Below are positions 1 to 7,947 of a DNA stretch of 64,000 nt, in pieces. A model generated the notes under the pieces. The model made no database searches, was not told the origin of the DNA, and saw only the letters and a list, made by a program, of their open reading frames with translations. This DNA is from Nitrosovibrio sp. Nv4 (GTDB lineage: Bacteria > Pseudomonadota > Gammaproteobacteria > Burkholderiales > Nitrosomonadaceae): assembly GCA_945860135.1 (NCBI GenBank), contig CAMAPK010000002.1, forward strand, positions 1 through 64,000. The letters run 5' to 3'. Within the stretch, counting starts at the first letter, position 1, and each line of letters starts with the position of its first letter. A program made the position numbers and the translations under genes.

Positions 1-85
1 CATAGGTATTGCGCAGAACCTTGTTGCGCTCGACCGCCAGCGCACCGGCTGCGGTCTGGCTCGAATATCTTAGTTCAGGTTGCAT
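1..85 (-). CDS. Bax inhibitor-1/YccA family membrane protein, N-terminal part only
   Basis: Only the first 28 codons are inside the window; the gene continues past the left edge. The visible peptide contains ALAVERNKVLRNTY, the cytoplasmic N-terminal stretch that precedes the first membrane helix in the bacterial BI-1/YccA (UPF0005) family. Two consecutive ATG codons are present. The second (83-85) lies 4 nt from an AAGGAGG ribosome site and the first only 1 nt, so the second was chosen. Family members are multi-pass inner-membrane proteins, some interacting with FtsH. The assignment rests on this short motif alone. Confidence 0.7.
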   Translation of the reverse strand, partial: MQPELRYSSQTAAGALAVERNKVLRNTY

Positions 86-221
86 CATGCCTCCTTGGTT
101 GATGAACTGTACAGTGCATAAGACTACGCATATTGGCAGAAAGTTGCAATCTAAATAAAGGACACGGGCGGCTTGCTGGCAAAGCCAGTCGCAAAAAGGT
201 ATTATTCCGGGCTGATTTCAG

Positions 222-324
222 GGAAGCGTGGCCGAGCGGTTTCAGCAGTCTTGGCGCACGCGGAAGCTTGCGCTAGCGAGGCTCATGCACGCAGTGCGTT
301 ATGCCGGAGCTAAAACTGCCGTAG
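222..324 (+). pseudogene. Disrupted tRNA-Ser copy
   Basis: Positions 222-253 repeat the 5' half of the intact tRNA-Ser downstream (acceptor strand, D-arm, anticodon stem) with a 4-nt deletion in the D-loop. Positions 312-324 repeat the sequence that follows the anticodon. Between them is a 58-nt insertion, exactly inside the anticodon loop after CTTG. After 324 the match ends and no T-arm or 3' acceptor strand can be formed, so it cannot be a functional tRNA. The insertion is far too short for a group I intron. Confidence 0.75.
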
Positions 325-354
325 AAGGAGTTGGGGTCGAAGAGCGACAAGAAG

Positions 355-444
355 GGAAGCGTGGCCGAGCGGTTTAAGGCAGCAGTCTTGAAAACTGCCG
401 TAGGGGCAACTCTACCGTGAGTTCGAATCTCACCGCTTCCGCCA
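355..444 (+). tRNA. tRNA-Ser (anticodon TGA)
   Basis: A complete class II tRNA. The 7-bp acceptor stem GGAAGCG/CGCTTCC, the anticodon loop CTTGAAA giving TGA, a long variable arm, a T-loop GTTCGAATC and an encoded CCA are all present. It decodes UCA and related serine codons. No separate promoter is evident between the broken copy at 222 and this gene, so both may be on one precursor. Confidence 0.97.
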
Positions 445-490
445 ACTTATTGAATATAAGAATTATTCAAGAGCGATGTCGAACGCGCTC

Positions 491-1636
491 TTACAGCGTC
501 ACGCTTTCAGAATGGTGCGGCAATTGCAGATAACGCTGGGTCTGCATCTCGGACAAGCGGCTGATGGTGCGGGAGAATTCGCCGGACGACACCCCCTTGG
601 CATAGATCTCATCCGGCGTGGCCGCCGCTGAAGCCACCAGTCTGACATTGTTGTCGTAAAGCACATCGATCAACCAGGTGAAGCGCCGTGCTGCGTCGGC
701 ATGCTCTGCGGTCATGCGCGGGATATGCGACAAAAACACCGTGGGGAAGCGGTGGGCGATATCCAGATAATCTTCCTGCGCGTGTGCCCCGCCGCACAAC
801 TCCCCGAACTCGAACCACACCACGTTGTGCGCGATCCTTTTCACCGGGATCAGACGGCCACGTACTTCGACATGCGGTTCATCGCGCCGCGTCCCGGCGG
901 ATATCCGTTCGAACCATTCATCCAGACGCTGCTCGTTCACGGCTTCGCCATCAGCATCATCAGCCACCAGAAACAGCGGCTCACGGGTCGTTGTTCGCAG
1001 GCGGTAATCATTGCCGTTATCCATATGCAGCACCTTCAATTCGCGCTTGAGCAACTCGATGACCGGCAGGAAGTTTTGTCGCTGCAAGCCGTTTGGATAC
1101 AAACCATCGGGTGGATAGTTGGAGGTGGTGATCAGCACCACGCCGCGCTCGAACAGCGCCTCTATCAGCCGCCCCAGTATCATTGCATCGGCGATGTCAT
1201 CGACGTGGAACTCGTCCAGGCACAGCAAACGGGTGGATAGTGCGATCCTGCCGGACAGGGCGAGCAGCGGATCATTTTCCCCGGTCAGCGATTTCATCCC
1301 GTGATGAACCTCAGCCATGAAATTGTGGAAGTGGATGCGGCGTTTGCGGCGATACGGCAGGCAGGCGTAAAACGCATCCATCAGAAAAGTCTTGCCGCGT
1401 CCGACCCCACCCCAGAGATACAGACCCTTGGGCACCTCCGGGCTGAGCAGACTGCGGCCCAGAAACCGATTGCGCCTGGATTTGAACTCGACCAACTGAT
1501 GCCACAACCCATCCAGTTCATCAATCGCAGCAGCCTGTGCGGCATCAGGCACGAAGCCCGGCAATGCGCGGATGCCTTGGTACCAGGCTTTGGGACTCAT
1601 GCTGCCGTCAGAGGGGGGAAGGGTGGGTTGAGACAT
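491..1636 (-). CDS. zapE: Cell division protein ZapE, AFG1-family AAA ATPase
   Basis: A 381-residue AFG1/ZapE-type ATPase. Walker A GGVGRGKT is at about residues 76-83 and the Walker B segment LLCLDEF at about 135. In E. coli ZapE acts at the Z-ring during late constriction, especially under low oxygen; the mitochondrial relative Afg1/LACE1 acts in respiratory-chain quality control. Length is normal for the family. A second in-frame ATG at residue 13 (MSPKAWYQ) is an alternative start. It is transcribed towards the tRNA-Ser gene and looks like a single-gene unit. Confidence 0.93.
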   Translation of the reverse strand: MSQPTLPPSDGSMSPKAWYQGIRALPGFVPDAAQAAAIDELDGLWHQLVEFKSRRNRFLGRSLLSPEVPKGLYLWGGVGRGKTFLMDAFYACLPYRRKRRIHFHNFMAEVHHGMKSLTGENDPLLALSGRIALSTRLLCLDEFHVDDIADAMILGRLIEALFERGVVLITTSNYPPDGLYPNGLQRQNFLPVIELLKRELKVLHMDNGNDYRLRTTTREPLFLVADDADGEAVNEQRLDEWFERISAGTRRDEPHVEVRGRLIPVKRIAHNVVWFEFGELCGGAHAQEDYLDIAHRFPTVFLSHIPRMTAEHADAARRFTWLIDVLYDNNVRLVASAAATPDEIYAKGVSSGEFSRTISRLSEMQTQRYLQLPHHSESVTL

Positions 1637-1707
1637 GGCTTATTCCGGCTGATTTACAGTGCAATTCCCGTGAGAGTTCTTCGCGCTGATGCCGCAATTA
1701 TGCCGCG

Positions 1708-1734
1708 TTTCCAGCCAAATCACATGGCTGGAAA
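1708..1734. other. Perfect hairpin in the zapE-glpK spacer
   Basis: The 322-nt spacer 1637-1958 between the divergent zapE and glpK contains no gene I can support. Its one clear structure is a perfect 10-bp inverted repeat (TTTCCAGCCA and its complement) around a 7-nt loop. No T-run follows on either side, so it is not a typical terminator. It could be an operator for either gene; the role is unknown. Confidence 0.5.
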
Positions 1735-1958
1735 TGGAATGCCGCAAGATATGGAAAATCCGAAACTCGAGCAAGCCTCTGAATTACATGTCAGATAGCC
1801 CCAGAAGCAGAGTTACGCGGCCATGTTCAAGCGGGCAATCAGTGCTTTTCGATTCGGCTAAAATGCGCCAAGCCGATTAAGTCTTTTCGCGGCATAATTA
1901 ACAATCTTTCATTAAGCAGACGAATTCGCCCGTCGGTACGGGCCATAACCCCAACAGC

Positions 1959-3488
1959 ATGCCCTACATCCTCGCCCTCGATGCCGGCACCACCAGTGTG
2001 CGCGCCATCATCTTCGATCACGCCGGTCAGATCCGTGCTGTCGCACAGCAGGAAATACGCCAGATTTTTCCCCAGCCCGGCTGGGTCGAACATGATCCGC
2101 AGGAGATCTGGCAGACGCAAATAACGGTAGCCATTGAAGCGCTGGCGCGCGCGCAAATTTTGCCGCGCGACATCGCAGCGGTCGGCATCGCCAATCAGCG
2201 CGAGACCAGCATCGTGTGGGAGCGAGAAACCGGCAAGCCGGTATACAACGCTATCGTCTGGCAGGATCGGCGCACTGCGGGGAGGTGCGACCAGTTGCGC
2301 GAGGCGGGTCACGAGGGCGCGATCCAGCAACTTACCGGACTGGTTCTCGACCCGTATTTTTCCGCGAGCAAGATCGCCTGGATACTCGACCACGTCCCCG
2401 GTGCGCGCGCGCAGGCGGAAGCAGGCAAGCTCATCTGCGGCACGGTGGAAACCTGGCTCATCTGGAAGCTGACCGGCGGCAGGGTGCATGTCACCGAGCC
2501 GAGCAACGCGTCGCGCACTATGCTGTTCAACCTGCACACCGGTGCGTGGGACTCGGAACTGCTGAAACTTTTCTCGATTCCACAGAGTATGCTGCCGCAA
2601 GTGCGTTGTTCCAGCGAAGTGTACGGCGAAATCAGCGCTGTGCCCGCGCTCGCGGCTATGGTTCTGGCAGGTGCGGCCGGCGATCAGCAGGCGGCGCTGT
2701 TCGGGCAGATGTGCGTACAGCCTGGGCTGGCGAAGAACACCTACGGCACCGGTTGTTTCCTGCTGCAGAACATCGGAAGTAAACCAGTCGCATCCAAGCA
2801 GCGCTTGCTCACCACGGCGACGTGCAAAATCGGCAGCAAGCAGGAATATGCGCTGGAAGGCAGCGCCTTCATCGGCGGCGCGCTCATGCAGTGGCTGCGC
2901 GACGGTCTGCATCTGGTGCGTTCGGCGCAGGAGGTGGATGCGCTCGCCGCCTCGGTGCCGGACAGCGGCGGCATCATTCTGGTGCCGGCTTTCACCGGAC
3001 TGGGCGCGCCACATTGGGACCCTTATGCGCGCGGCATGATCATTGGCCTCACGCGCGACACCAGCGCCGCGCATATCGCGCGTGCCGCACTCGAAGGTGT
3101 GGCATTCCAGGTGGCGGATCTGATCGATGCGATGCACGCGGACACCGGCCAGCCGCTCACGCAATTGCGCGTCGATGGCGGCGCCTCGCGCAGCGAACCG
3201 CTGCTGCAATTCCAGGCGGATCTGCTCGGTGTGCCGGTGGTGCGCCCGGCCGTGGTCGAGACGACCGCGCTGGGAGCGGCCTATCTGGCGGGACTTGCAG
3301 TCGGTTTCTGGCCAGATACCGATTCGATCGCCACGCACTGGCAGGTGGAGAAGATTTTCGAACCAGCGATGCCGCGCGCCCGTGTGGCCGAACTGCGTGG
3401 GCGCTGGAACGAAGCACTGGGCCGTGTCAAAAACTGGGAGCCAAAGACCCAGACAAACGATGCCACTGCTGTTGTCACCCCTCCATGA
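1959..3488 (+). CDS. glpK: Glycerol kinase
   Basis: Glycerol kinase (509 residues, normal length) phosphorylates glycerol with ATP to sn-glycerol-3-phosphate in the cytoplasm. It is a FGGY-family kinase: the N-terminal phosphate-binding LDAGTTS, the family segment GWVEHDP, the region around NQRETS and VWQDRRT, and the C-terminal ATPase motif RVDGGAS are all visible. No glpF or glpD is adjacent. Its stop overlaps the start of the following Sel1-repeat gene (ATGA), so the two are probably co-transcribed. It lies divergent from zapE. Confidence 0.96.
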   Translation: MPYILALDAGTTSVRAIIFDHAGQIRAVAQQEIRQIFPQPGWVEHDPQEIWQTQITVAIEALARAQILPRDIAAVGIANQRETSIVWERETGKPVYNAIVWQDRRTAGRCDQLREAGHEGAIQQLTGLVLDPYFSASKIAWILDHVPGARAQAEAGKLICGTVETWLIWKLTGGRVHVTEPSNASRTMLFNLHTGAWDSELLKLFSIPQSMLPQVRCSSEVYGEISAVPALAAMVLAGAAGDQQAALFGQMCVQPGLAKNTYGTGCFLLQNIGSKPVASKQRLLTTATCKIGSKQEYALEGSAFIGGALMQWLRDGLHLVRSAQEVDALAASVPDSGGIILVPAFTGLGAPHWDPYARGMIIGLTRDTSAAHIARAALEGVAFQVADLIDAMHADTGQPLTQLRVDGGASRSEPLLQFQADLLGVPVVRPAVVETTALGAAYLAGLAVGFWPDTDSIATHWQVEKIFEPAMPRARVAELRGRWNEALGRVKNWEPKTQTNDATAVVTPP

Positions 3489-4456
3489 AGCGACTGCTCG
3501 TCTGTTTATTGGCTGTGCTGGTGCTGAGTGGTGGTGTGGCGCAGGCAATGGTGCATGCGAATCTCGCTGAGCAGAGCCTGGCCCAGCACGATCCCGAAGC
3601 CTTGATGTGGCGCCAGTTGCTTGCGACGCAGGGAAATGTGCGCGTGCAATATCACCTGGGGGTGATCTATGCCAATGGGCAGGGCGTGCCGCAGGATTAT
3701 TACGAAGCCTTGAGGTGGTTTCGCATGGCAGCAGCACAAGGAAATACGTTGGCGCAATATAATCTGGGGGTGATGTACGCCAATGGGCAGGGCGTGCCAC
3801 GAGATTATGCGGCGGCCGCGCAATGGTTTCATCTGGCTGCGGCAAAAAGGAATGCGCGGGCGCAATATAGTCTGGGGGTGATGTATGCCAATGGGCAAGG
3901 AGTAACGCAAAATTTTGAAGAAGCTGTGAAATGGCAACTGCTGGCAGCAACGCAGGGGGTTGCGCGTGCGCAATTCAATCTCGGCGTGTTGTACAACAAT
4001 GGCCAGGGTGTGCCGCAAAGCTATCAGGAAGCAATGAAATGGTATTCGCTGGCGGCGGCGCAGGGGTTCGCACGCGCCCAGTTCAACCTTGGTCAGATGC
4101 ATGAAGAAGGCCGCGGCGTGCCGCAGGATTATCTGGCAGCGGCGAAATGGTTTCGCCTGGCGGCAGTGCAGGGATATGCCGAGGCCCAGAACAATCTGGG
4201 GCGACTCTACGCCGAAGGCCGCGGCGTAACCCAGGACTATGTTCGTGCCTGCGTGTGGTTCAATCTGGCGGCAACGAAAGGGGTCAGTGCAGCACAGAGG
4301 AATCGGGATGAGGCAGCCAAGAGAATGACGCCTCCGCAAATTGCCGAAGCGCAAAGAATGGCGAGAAATTGTGAGCTGCGCGATTACAAGAACTGTGATG
4401 AGCGGGATACAGTGACAGAGCCAGGATCAGTTACACCGCAGCAACGATCAAATTAA
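3485..4456 (+). CDS. Secreted Sel1-repeat protein
   Basis: A 323-residue protein with a cleavable signal peptide ([21 protein letters not shown]) followed by six consecutive 36-residue Sel1-like repeats, about residues 50-265. Each repeat carries the [15 protein letters not shown]...AA signature. The C-terminal tail has two cysteines ([10 protein letters not shown]). Sel1 repeats form TPR-like alpha-solenoids used as protein-interaction scaffolds in the periplasm or envelope. The start overlaps the glpK stop by ATGA. The repeat units are similar at DNA level, about 108 bp each, suggesting expansion by internal duplication. The partner and role are unknown. Confidence 0.9.
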   Translation: MKRLLVCLLAVLVLSGGVAQAMVHANLAEQSLAQHDPEALMWRQLLATQGNVRVQYHLGVIYANGQGVPQDYYEALRWFRMAAAQGNTLAQYNLGVMYANGQGVPRDYAAAAQWFHLAAAKRNARAQYSLGVMYANGQGVTQNFEEAVKWQLLAATQGVARAQFNLGVLYNNGQGVPQSYQEAMKWYSLAAAQGFARAQFNLGQMHEEGRGVPQDYLAAAKWFRLAAVQGYAEAQNNLGRLYAEGRGVTQDYVRACVWFNLAATKGVSAAQRNRDEAAKRMTPPQIAEAQRMARNCELRDYKNCDERDTVTEPGSVTPQQRSN

Positions 4457-4487
4457 CCGGCTGGCACGGCTTGGCCGCACCAGCCGG
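4457..4487 (+). terminator. GC-rich hairpin after the Sel1 gene
   Basis: Immediately after the Sel1-gene stop, CCGGCTGG pairs perfectly with CCAGCCGG across a 15-nt loop. No U-tract follows on the plus strand, so it may be a transcript-end stabiliser or a Rho-associated end rather than a strong intrinsic terminator. It lies between the convergent Sel1 gene and the 101-residue gene on the other strand. Confidence 0.4.
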
Positions 4488-4509
4488 GCTGAATCAGGGG
4501 GGGCAGGTG

Positions 4510-4815
4510 CTACTCACCCTCGCCAACAGGTTCACCCGATGTCCCCAGGAACCCGCGTCCTGCCGCAAAATAAATGTTAATCGGCTTCTCGTTACGCAGC
4601 ACGTCGAGGACGCTCTGGAACATGGCGGATGGGAGGTGCATCTTGATAATCCCGCCGTCATTCGCATCGGCTTCAAAGAACATACCTGGATCATTGAATC
4701 GAACCCAAGCCAGGGTTTTGCCCGCTGCATCACTCAGTTGAATTTGAGCGCGGTTGGTTTGATAACCCTCCGGACTGCCATAAAATAAAATACTGTAACT
4801 TGCAACTGCAGACAT
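4510..4815 (-). CDS. Hypothetical protein, 101 residues
   Basis: Not recognised. It is preceded by a good ribosome site (AAGGAG, 7 nt before the ATG), which supports a real gene. The soluble 101-residue product has alternating hydrophobic and charged residues and looks like a small beta-rich fold, with no signal peptide and no cysteines. It is separated by about 100 nt from a second unknown gene (171 residues) in the same direction, also with a strong ribosome site, so the two may form a small unit. Confidence 0.65.
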   Translation of the reverse strand: MSAVASYSILFYGSPEGYQTNRAQIQLSDAAGKTLAWVRFNDPGMFFEADANDGGIIKMHLPSAMFQSVLDVLRNEKPINIYFAAGRGFLGTSGEPVGEGE

Positions 4816-4913
4816 GTGCCTTCTCCTTGATGAGGTTATGGTGGCGGCAATGACAACTTTCGTTCCGGCGCGCCGCCGGTTACGTCGGAACCTGACTGGG
4901 TTTCAGAATCGAC

Positions 4914-5429
4914 TCATTGAGGCTTCGGCCGATTCTCCGTGATTTTCATCATCTGCCTGGTAAAGTCATCCTGGGGCAGTTGCTTCAACAGCGTTTCTAC
5001 GGCTTTTGCTGCGGCTTCTGCGGCGGGCGCTGTATTAGCCGGCAACCGCTTCATTGCCACGCTTTCGCGCAAAGCGATGAGCCACCAGATTCCGCACCAA
5101 TGAAATGTCGGTGGGAACAGAGTGGCGCAGACCTCGTCACCGCAATTGGCACGGACGGCGACCAAATGCGAGATGTGATTGCCTAAGGTAGTGGGGGTAG
5201 TTGCTCCTGCCGGGGCGGGTGACCAGGTGGCGCACACCATGTAACAGCCAGGCGGAATCTCGATCTCAAGATGGCCGCACTTGGTCGGCAGATTCGTGTA
5301 CACCCGCCCACACCACTTGAGCAGTTCGCCATCGCAATGCAGCACGTGGACGTACCATTGATGCTCGTTATCGATCTTGCAGGGCTCACCTACTTTAGTG
5401 ACCCAGACGTTAAGTTTCGCTGTACTCAT
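4914..5429 (-). CDS. Hypothetical protein, 171 residues
   Basis: Not recognised. An AAGGAG site precedes the ATG. The first 110 residues look like an all-beta domain (VWVTKVGEPCKIDNEHQWYVHVLH..., then GHLEIEIPPGCYMVCATWSP), resembling small beta-sandwich modules, and contain several cysteines and histidines (HVLHCDG, WCGRVY, FHWCGIWW). A short helical, Ala-rich tail follows. It lies upstream of, and in the same direction as, the 101-residue gene. No signal peptide is visible. The many Cys/His could bind metal, but that is a guess. Confidence 0.65.
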   Translation of the reverse strand: MSTAKLNVWVTKVGEPCKIDNEHQWYVHVLHCDGELLKWCGRVYTNLPTKCGHLEIEIPPGCYMVCATWSPAPAGATTPTTLGNHISHLVAVRANCGDEVCATLFPPTFHWCGIWWLIALRESVAMKRLPANTAPAAEAAAKAVETLLKQLPQDDFTRQMMKITENRPKPQ

Positions 5430-5529
5430 TTTATTTTCTCCTTAGCCAAGATATGGTTGCTTGCTCTCCATTACCCGAACCAATCGCCGCAACCACATAA
5501 GCGACCGGCCCAAACTTTTCGGCTGAGCG

Positions 5530-5629
5530 GGTGCCAAAAGGCGTAACCCTTGTGGTAAGCCACTCGAGTGCAAAGTGACGCCACTAAGCAGTTAATAGAC
5601 CTTGCTTTGCTGCCCAGCAAGGCTTTTTC
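5530..5629 (+). ncRNA. Candidate small structured RNA ending in a terminator
   Basis: The 408-nt gap 5430-5837 has no supported gene. Within it, short perfect hairpins follow one another on the plus strand: GCC/GGC with an AAAA loop (5533-5542), GTGG/CCAC with loop TAAG (5552-5563) and AGTG/CACT with loop ACGC (5574-5585). These are followed by a terminator-like stem CCTTGCT/AGCAAGG (5600-5622) with a CTTTTT tail. No plus-strand gene lies upstream to need this terminator, which suggests an independent small RNA. The 5' end is not defined. It matches no family I recognise. Confidence 0.3.
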
Positions 5630-5837
5630 ATAAGGAATTTTCTAAAATTAGTTTTTGTTGCACGCCCGAGGCGGCAATCAAATTTCCGGCCGAAATGGCT
5701 TGGTTGAATTTGTAGCAAGGTAGTGAAGTGTTGCGCAGATGCTGCGGTTTCAATTTGCTCTTGAATGTTTGCTCACAGCCGATCGGTGGTGTTGCTCCCA
5801 ATCAACACCCGTCAGCGGGTTGCCAAGCGTGTTGCTG

Positions 5838-6503
5838 TTATTCCTGCGTCGGTTCAATCAGGTCTGGCGAGTCATATTGTGGGCTGTCGATCTTGCGGCT
5901 GACCGGATAGGCTTCCATCAAACGTTCGGGATAAGGCCGCGCCATCGATTGAATCCTGATGATGTCGTTGAGACTGGGGTCGATCCAGGCGGCGTAATCT
6001 TCCGGCCGGATGATGACCGGCATGCGGTCATGGATCGCGGCCATCAGGGGATTGGCCTCGATGGTGAGGATGGTGAAGGTAACGATGCTCCCTGCAGGGC
6101 CATGCCAGGTTTCCAGCAGCCCCCCCAGTCCCATCGGTTCAGCATCACGCAGCCTGATCAGATAGGGCTGTCTCCCGTCGCGCGCCGCCCATTCATAAAA
6201 TGCATCTGCCGGAACCAGCACACGACTCTCGCGATAGGCGTGGCGGAACATCGGGTTGATCGCCGCTGTTTCCGCCTTGGCATTGCTCGGTTGTTGCAGT
6301 TCTTCGGTGTCTTTAACCCAGGAGGGGATCAAACCCCAGCGGGCGAGGGTGAATACTCGATTGCCGGTATCGTCGATATACACCACCAGAACCGACTGGG
6401 CCGGGGCGATATTGAAACACGGCTCCCGATCAGGGGCATTGGCGGTGGCAAAATGCTCCTTGAGACTGGCAGGTGATGCATATAAGGCGAACCGTTCGCA
6501 CAT
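5838..6503 (-). CDS. SOS response-associated peptidase family protein (SRAP/YedK/HMCES)
   Basis: A 221-residue SRAP protein. This family forms a covalent thiazolidine crosslink with abasic sites in single-stranded DNA through the invariant Cys2. The start at 6503 (MCERFALYA) is chosen because it puts this cysteine at position 2; an upstream in-frame ATG would add 14 residues and destroy this arrangement. Other family motifs are FNIAPAQ, RWGLIPSW, SNAKAET with the conserved Glu, VPADAFYEW, and the IHDRMPVI segment with the catalytic His. It stands alone on the minus strand. Confidence 0.93.
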   Translation of the reverse strand: MCERFALYASPASLKEHFATANAPDREPCFNIAPAQSVLVVYIDDTGNRVFTLARWGLIPSWVKDTEELQQPSNAKAETAAINPMFRHAYRESRVLVPADAFYEWAARDGRQPYLIRLRDAEPMGLGGLLETWHGPAGSIVTFTILTIEANPLMAAIHDRMPVIIRPEDYAAWIDPSLNDIIRIQSMARPYPERLMEAYPVSRKIDSPQYDSPDLIEPTQE

Positions 6504-6586
6504 GGTTATCTTTTGCTCAATTATGCAACCGGAACCTTCGAACAAGTCTGGCTACTCCAGACAGGACTTGTTCCGAGATTTCCCGG

Positions 6587-6775
6587 TTAGAAGCTGATGA
6601 ACTTCGCATCCGGTCGCGACACCTGCTGATGCAGGTCGCTCATGCCGCCAAATAATGTGTTCGGCACCAGCATGTCTTCCCTGATGCCACGCACCTCGGC
6701 GCAGGGTTTGCACACGAGGACTTTGGCGTTGGGACTGGAAAATATTTCCGCAAATTTCGCAGGCGCTGCCGCAAC
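6587..6775 (-). pseudogene. 3' remnant of a DsrE-family gene
   Basis: This open segment of about 60 codons has no start and is closed at its 5' end by two consecutive stops. The translated peptide (AKVLVCKPCAEVRGIREDML, then PNTLFGGMSDLHQ and a terminal AKFISF) matches the C-terminal half of DsrE/DsrF-like small sulfur-relay proteins, including the CxxC-containing segment. The N-terminal half is missing. It is truncated at the same point as the oppositely oriented EAL-HDOD remnant. Confidence 0.6.
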
Positions 6776-7560
6776 TCATCAGCTTCCTGAAATCCCGTTC
6801 AGTGTTGCTGCTGGCGGAAAAAGTGGAAAGCCTGGAACAGGCCCAGCATTGCATGGCGCTCGGTTTCGATCTGTTCCAGGGCTACCATTTTGCGCGTCCC
6901 CAGATTATTTCCGGGAAGCGTGCCGATACTTCGCAGTTGGGGTTGCTGCGGCTGCTGGGGTTGGTCATGAGTGATGCCGAGACCGCCGACATCGAGCAGG
7001 AATTGAAGCACTATCCGACCCTGACTTTTAATTTGGTACGCATGGTGAATTCGGCCGCCAGCGGCCTGCCGCATAAAATCGGCTCACTGAAACAGGTGAT
7101 CGTGGTACTCGGCAGAAAGCAGCTGCAAAGATGGGTGCAACTGCTGCTGTATACGGCGGGCAGAACCGATTCACAGATGATGAATGCGCTGATGCAGACA
7201 GCAGCCACCCGTGGCAAGCTGATGGAATTGCTTGCCACAGCAGAACGCCCCCATGATAAGCAATATCACGAGCGTGCTTTCATGACCGGCATCCTGTCGC
7301 TGCTCGATACCCTGCTGGGCATGCCGCTGCCGGAAATCATCGCCCAGATCAGTCTGGCGGATGAAGTAAAACTGGCTTTGCTGTCGCGGCGGGGAAATCT
7401 GGGCCGCCTGCTGCTGCTGCTGGAAAAAAAGGAGAGTAACGACATTGAAGCCGTTTCTGCGATGCTGGCGGAAATGGGTTTCATGGGCATGAGCGAGTTG
7501 ATCACTGCGGAGCTGGATGCGGTACGCTGGTCCAATGGACTCAATGAAGCCCGTCACTGA
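6760..7560 (+). pseudogene. 5'-truncated EAL-HDOD (YuxH-type) signalling gene
   Basis: The reading frame encodes the last part of an EAL domain (QALPQLISFLKSRSVLLLA, then EKVES and GFDLFQGYHFARP) followed by a full HDOD domain of about 200 residues. Intact members are about 400 residues and begin with a complete EAL domain; here its first three quarters are missing. The frame is closed by a stop at 6682 and has no ATG. The first usable start would be GTG at 6802. It could still make an HDOD-only protein, but there is no ribosome site. HDOD proteins act in signalling and are often linked to chemotaxis, which fits the adjacent cluster. Confidence 0.65.
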
Positions 7561-7651
7561 TTAAGGAGGCGCACAACAATTCTCCGGCAAGCTGTAACCG
7601 CGCCCGCATGGAACCTATTTAGAGATCCCCTTGTCGATTTCAGATCTTTTG

Positions 7652-7790
7652 GTAGGATCGCCTTCAGGCGCGAAAGATTCCTGCATCGTCCCTGAAGGGA
7701 CTCCTACAACCGCAAAGATTCCTGCACCGCCCCATCGTCTTCCTACGCCTGCAAAGACCCCGGTATCGCCCTCTCAAGGGATTCCACTCC
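7652..7790. repeat. Cluster of REP-like palindromes
   Basis: The 387-nt gap 7561-7947 contains a head-to-head pair of GTAG-starting REP-type palindromes at 7652-7673 and 7686-7707, followed by two more degenerate copies (about 7727-7746 and 7764-7790) at roughly 40-nt spacing, with AAAGATTCCTGCA repeated between them. The core form GTAGGA-N-CGCC-TTCA-GGCG is shared with the elements at 17.5-17.7 kb. Such elements are usually mobilised by a RAYT transposase elsewhere in the genome. Confidence 0.6.
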
Positions 7791-7887
7791 TCATTCCAGT
7801 CTCATCTTTTCGCACAGGAACACCTGCAGGCGCAAGAGGTGTCTGCATAATCAAGTCACCGATCAAGCGGTAATTTGAAATATTTTC

Positions 7888-7914
7888 TAAAGTTTTGTTT
7901 TTTACTGCCGATAG
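7888..7914 (+). promoter_or_regulatory. FliA (sigma-28) flagellar-class promoter
   Basis: TAAAGTTT, an 11-nt spacer, then GCCGATAG. This matches the sigma-28 consensus TAAAGTTT-N11-GCCGATAA at 15 of 16 positions with exact spacing. It lies 34 nt before the first possible start of the CheZ-like/cheY/cheA transcription unit and on the same strand. Confidence 0.85.
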
Positions 7915-7947
7915 CTGTCGGCAAGCCGGTTTTTCGCCTGCGGCCAT

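Noticed and set aside
222..353. tRNA-Ser with a self-splicing intron
   Set aside because: Bacterial tRNA introns are group I ribozymes of 200 nt or more; the 58-nt insert is too short and the T-arm and 3' acceptor strand are missing.
1839..3950. A 703-codon open frame on the minus strand over glpK and the Sel1 gene
   Set aside because: It is antisense to two well-supported genes. Its repeated peptide ([11 protein letters not shown] and similar) is simply the reverse reading of the Sel1 repeats. No ribosome site or homology.
6642..6974. Plus-strand frame of 110 codons across the DsrE/EAL-HDOD junction
   Set aside because: It is in a different frame from the EAL-HDOD remnant and its peptide has no recognisable features; the two remnants on either side explain the sequence better.
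7631..7873. 80-codon frame over the REP-like cluster
   Set aside because: Pro/Thr/Ser-rich translation of palindromic repeats; no ribosome site.
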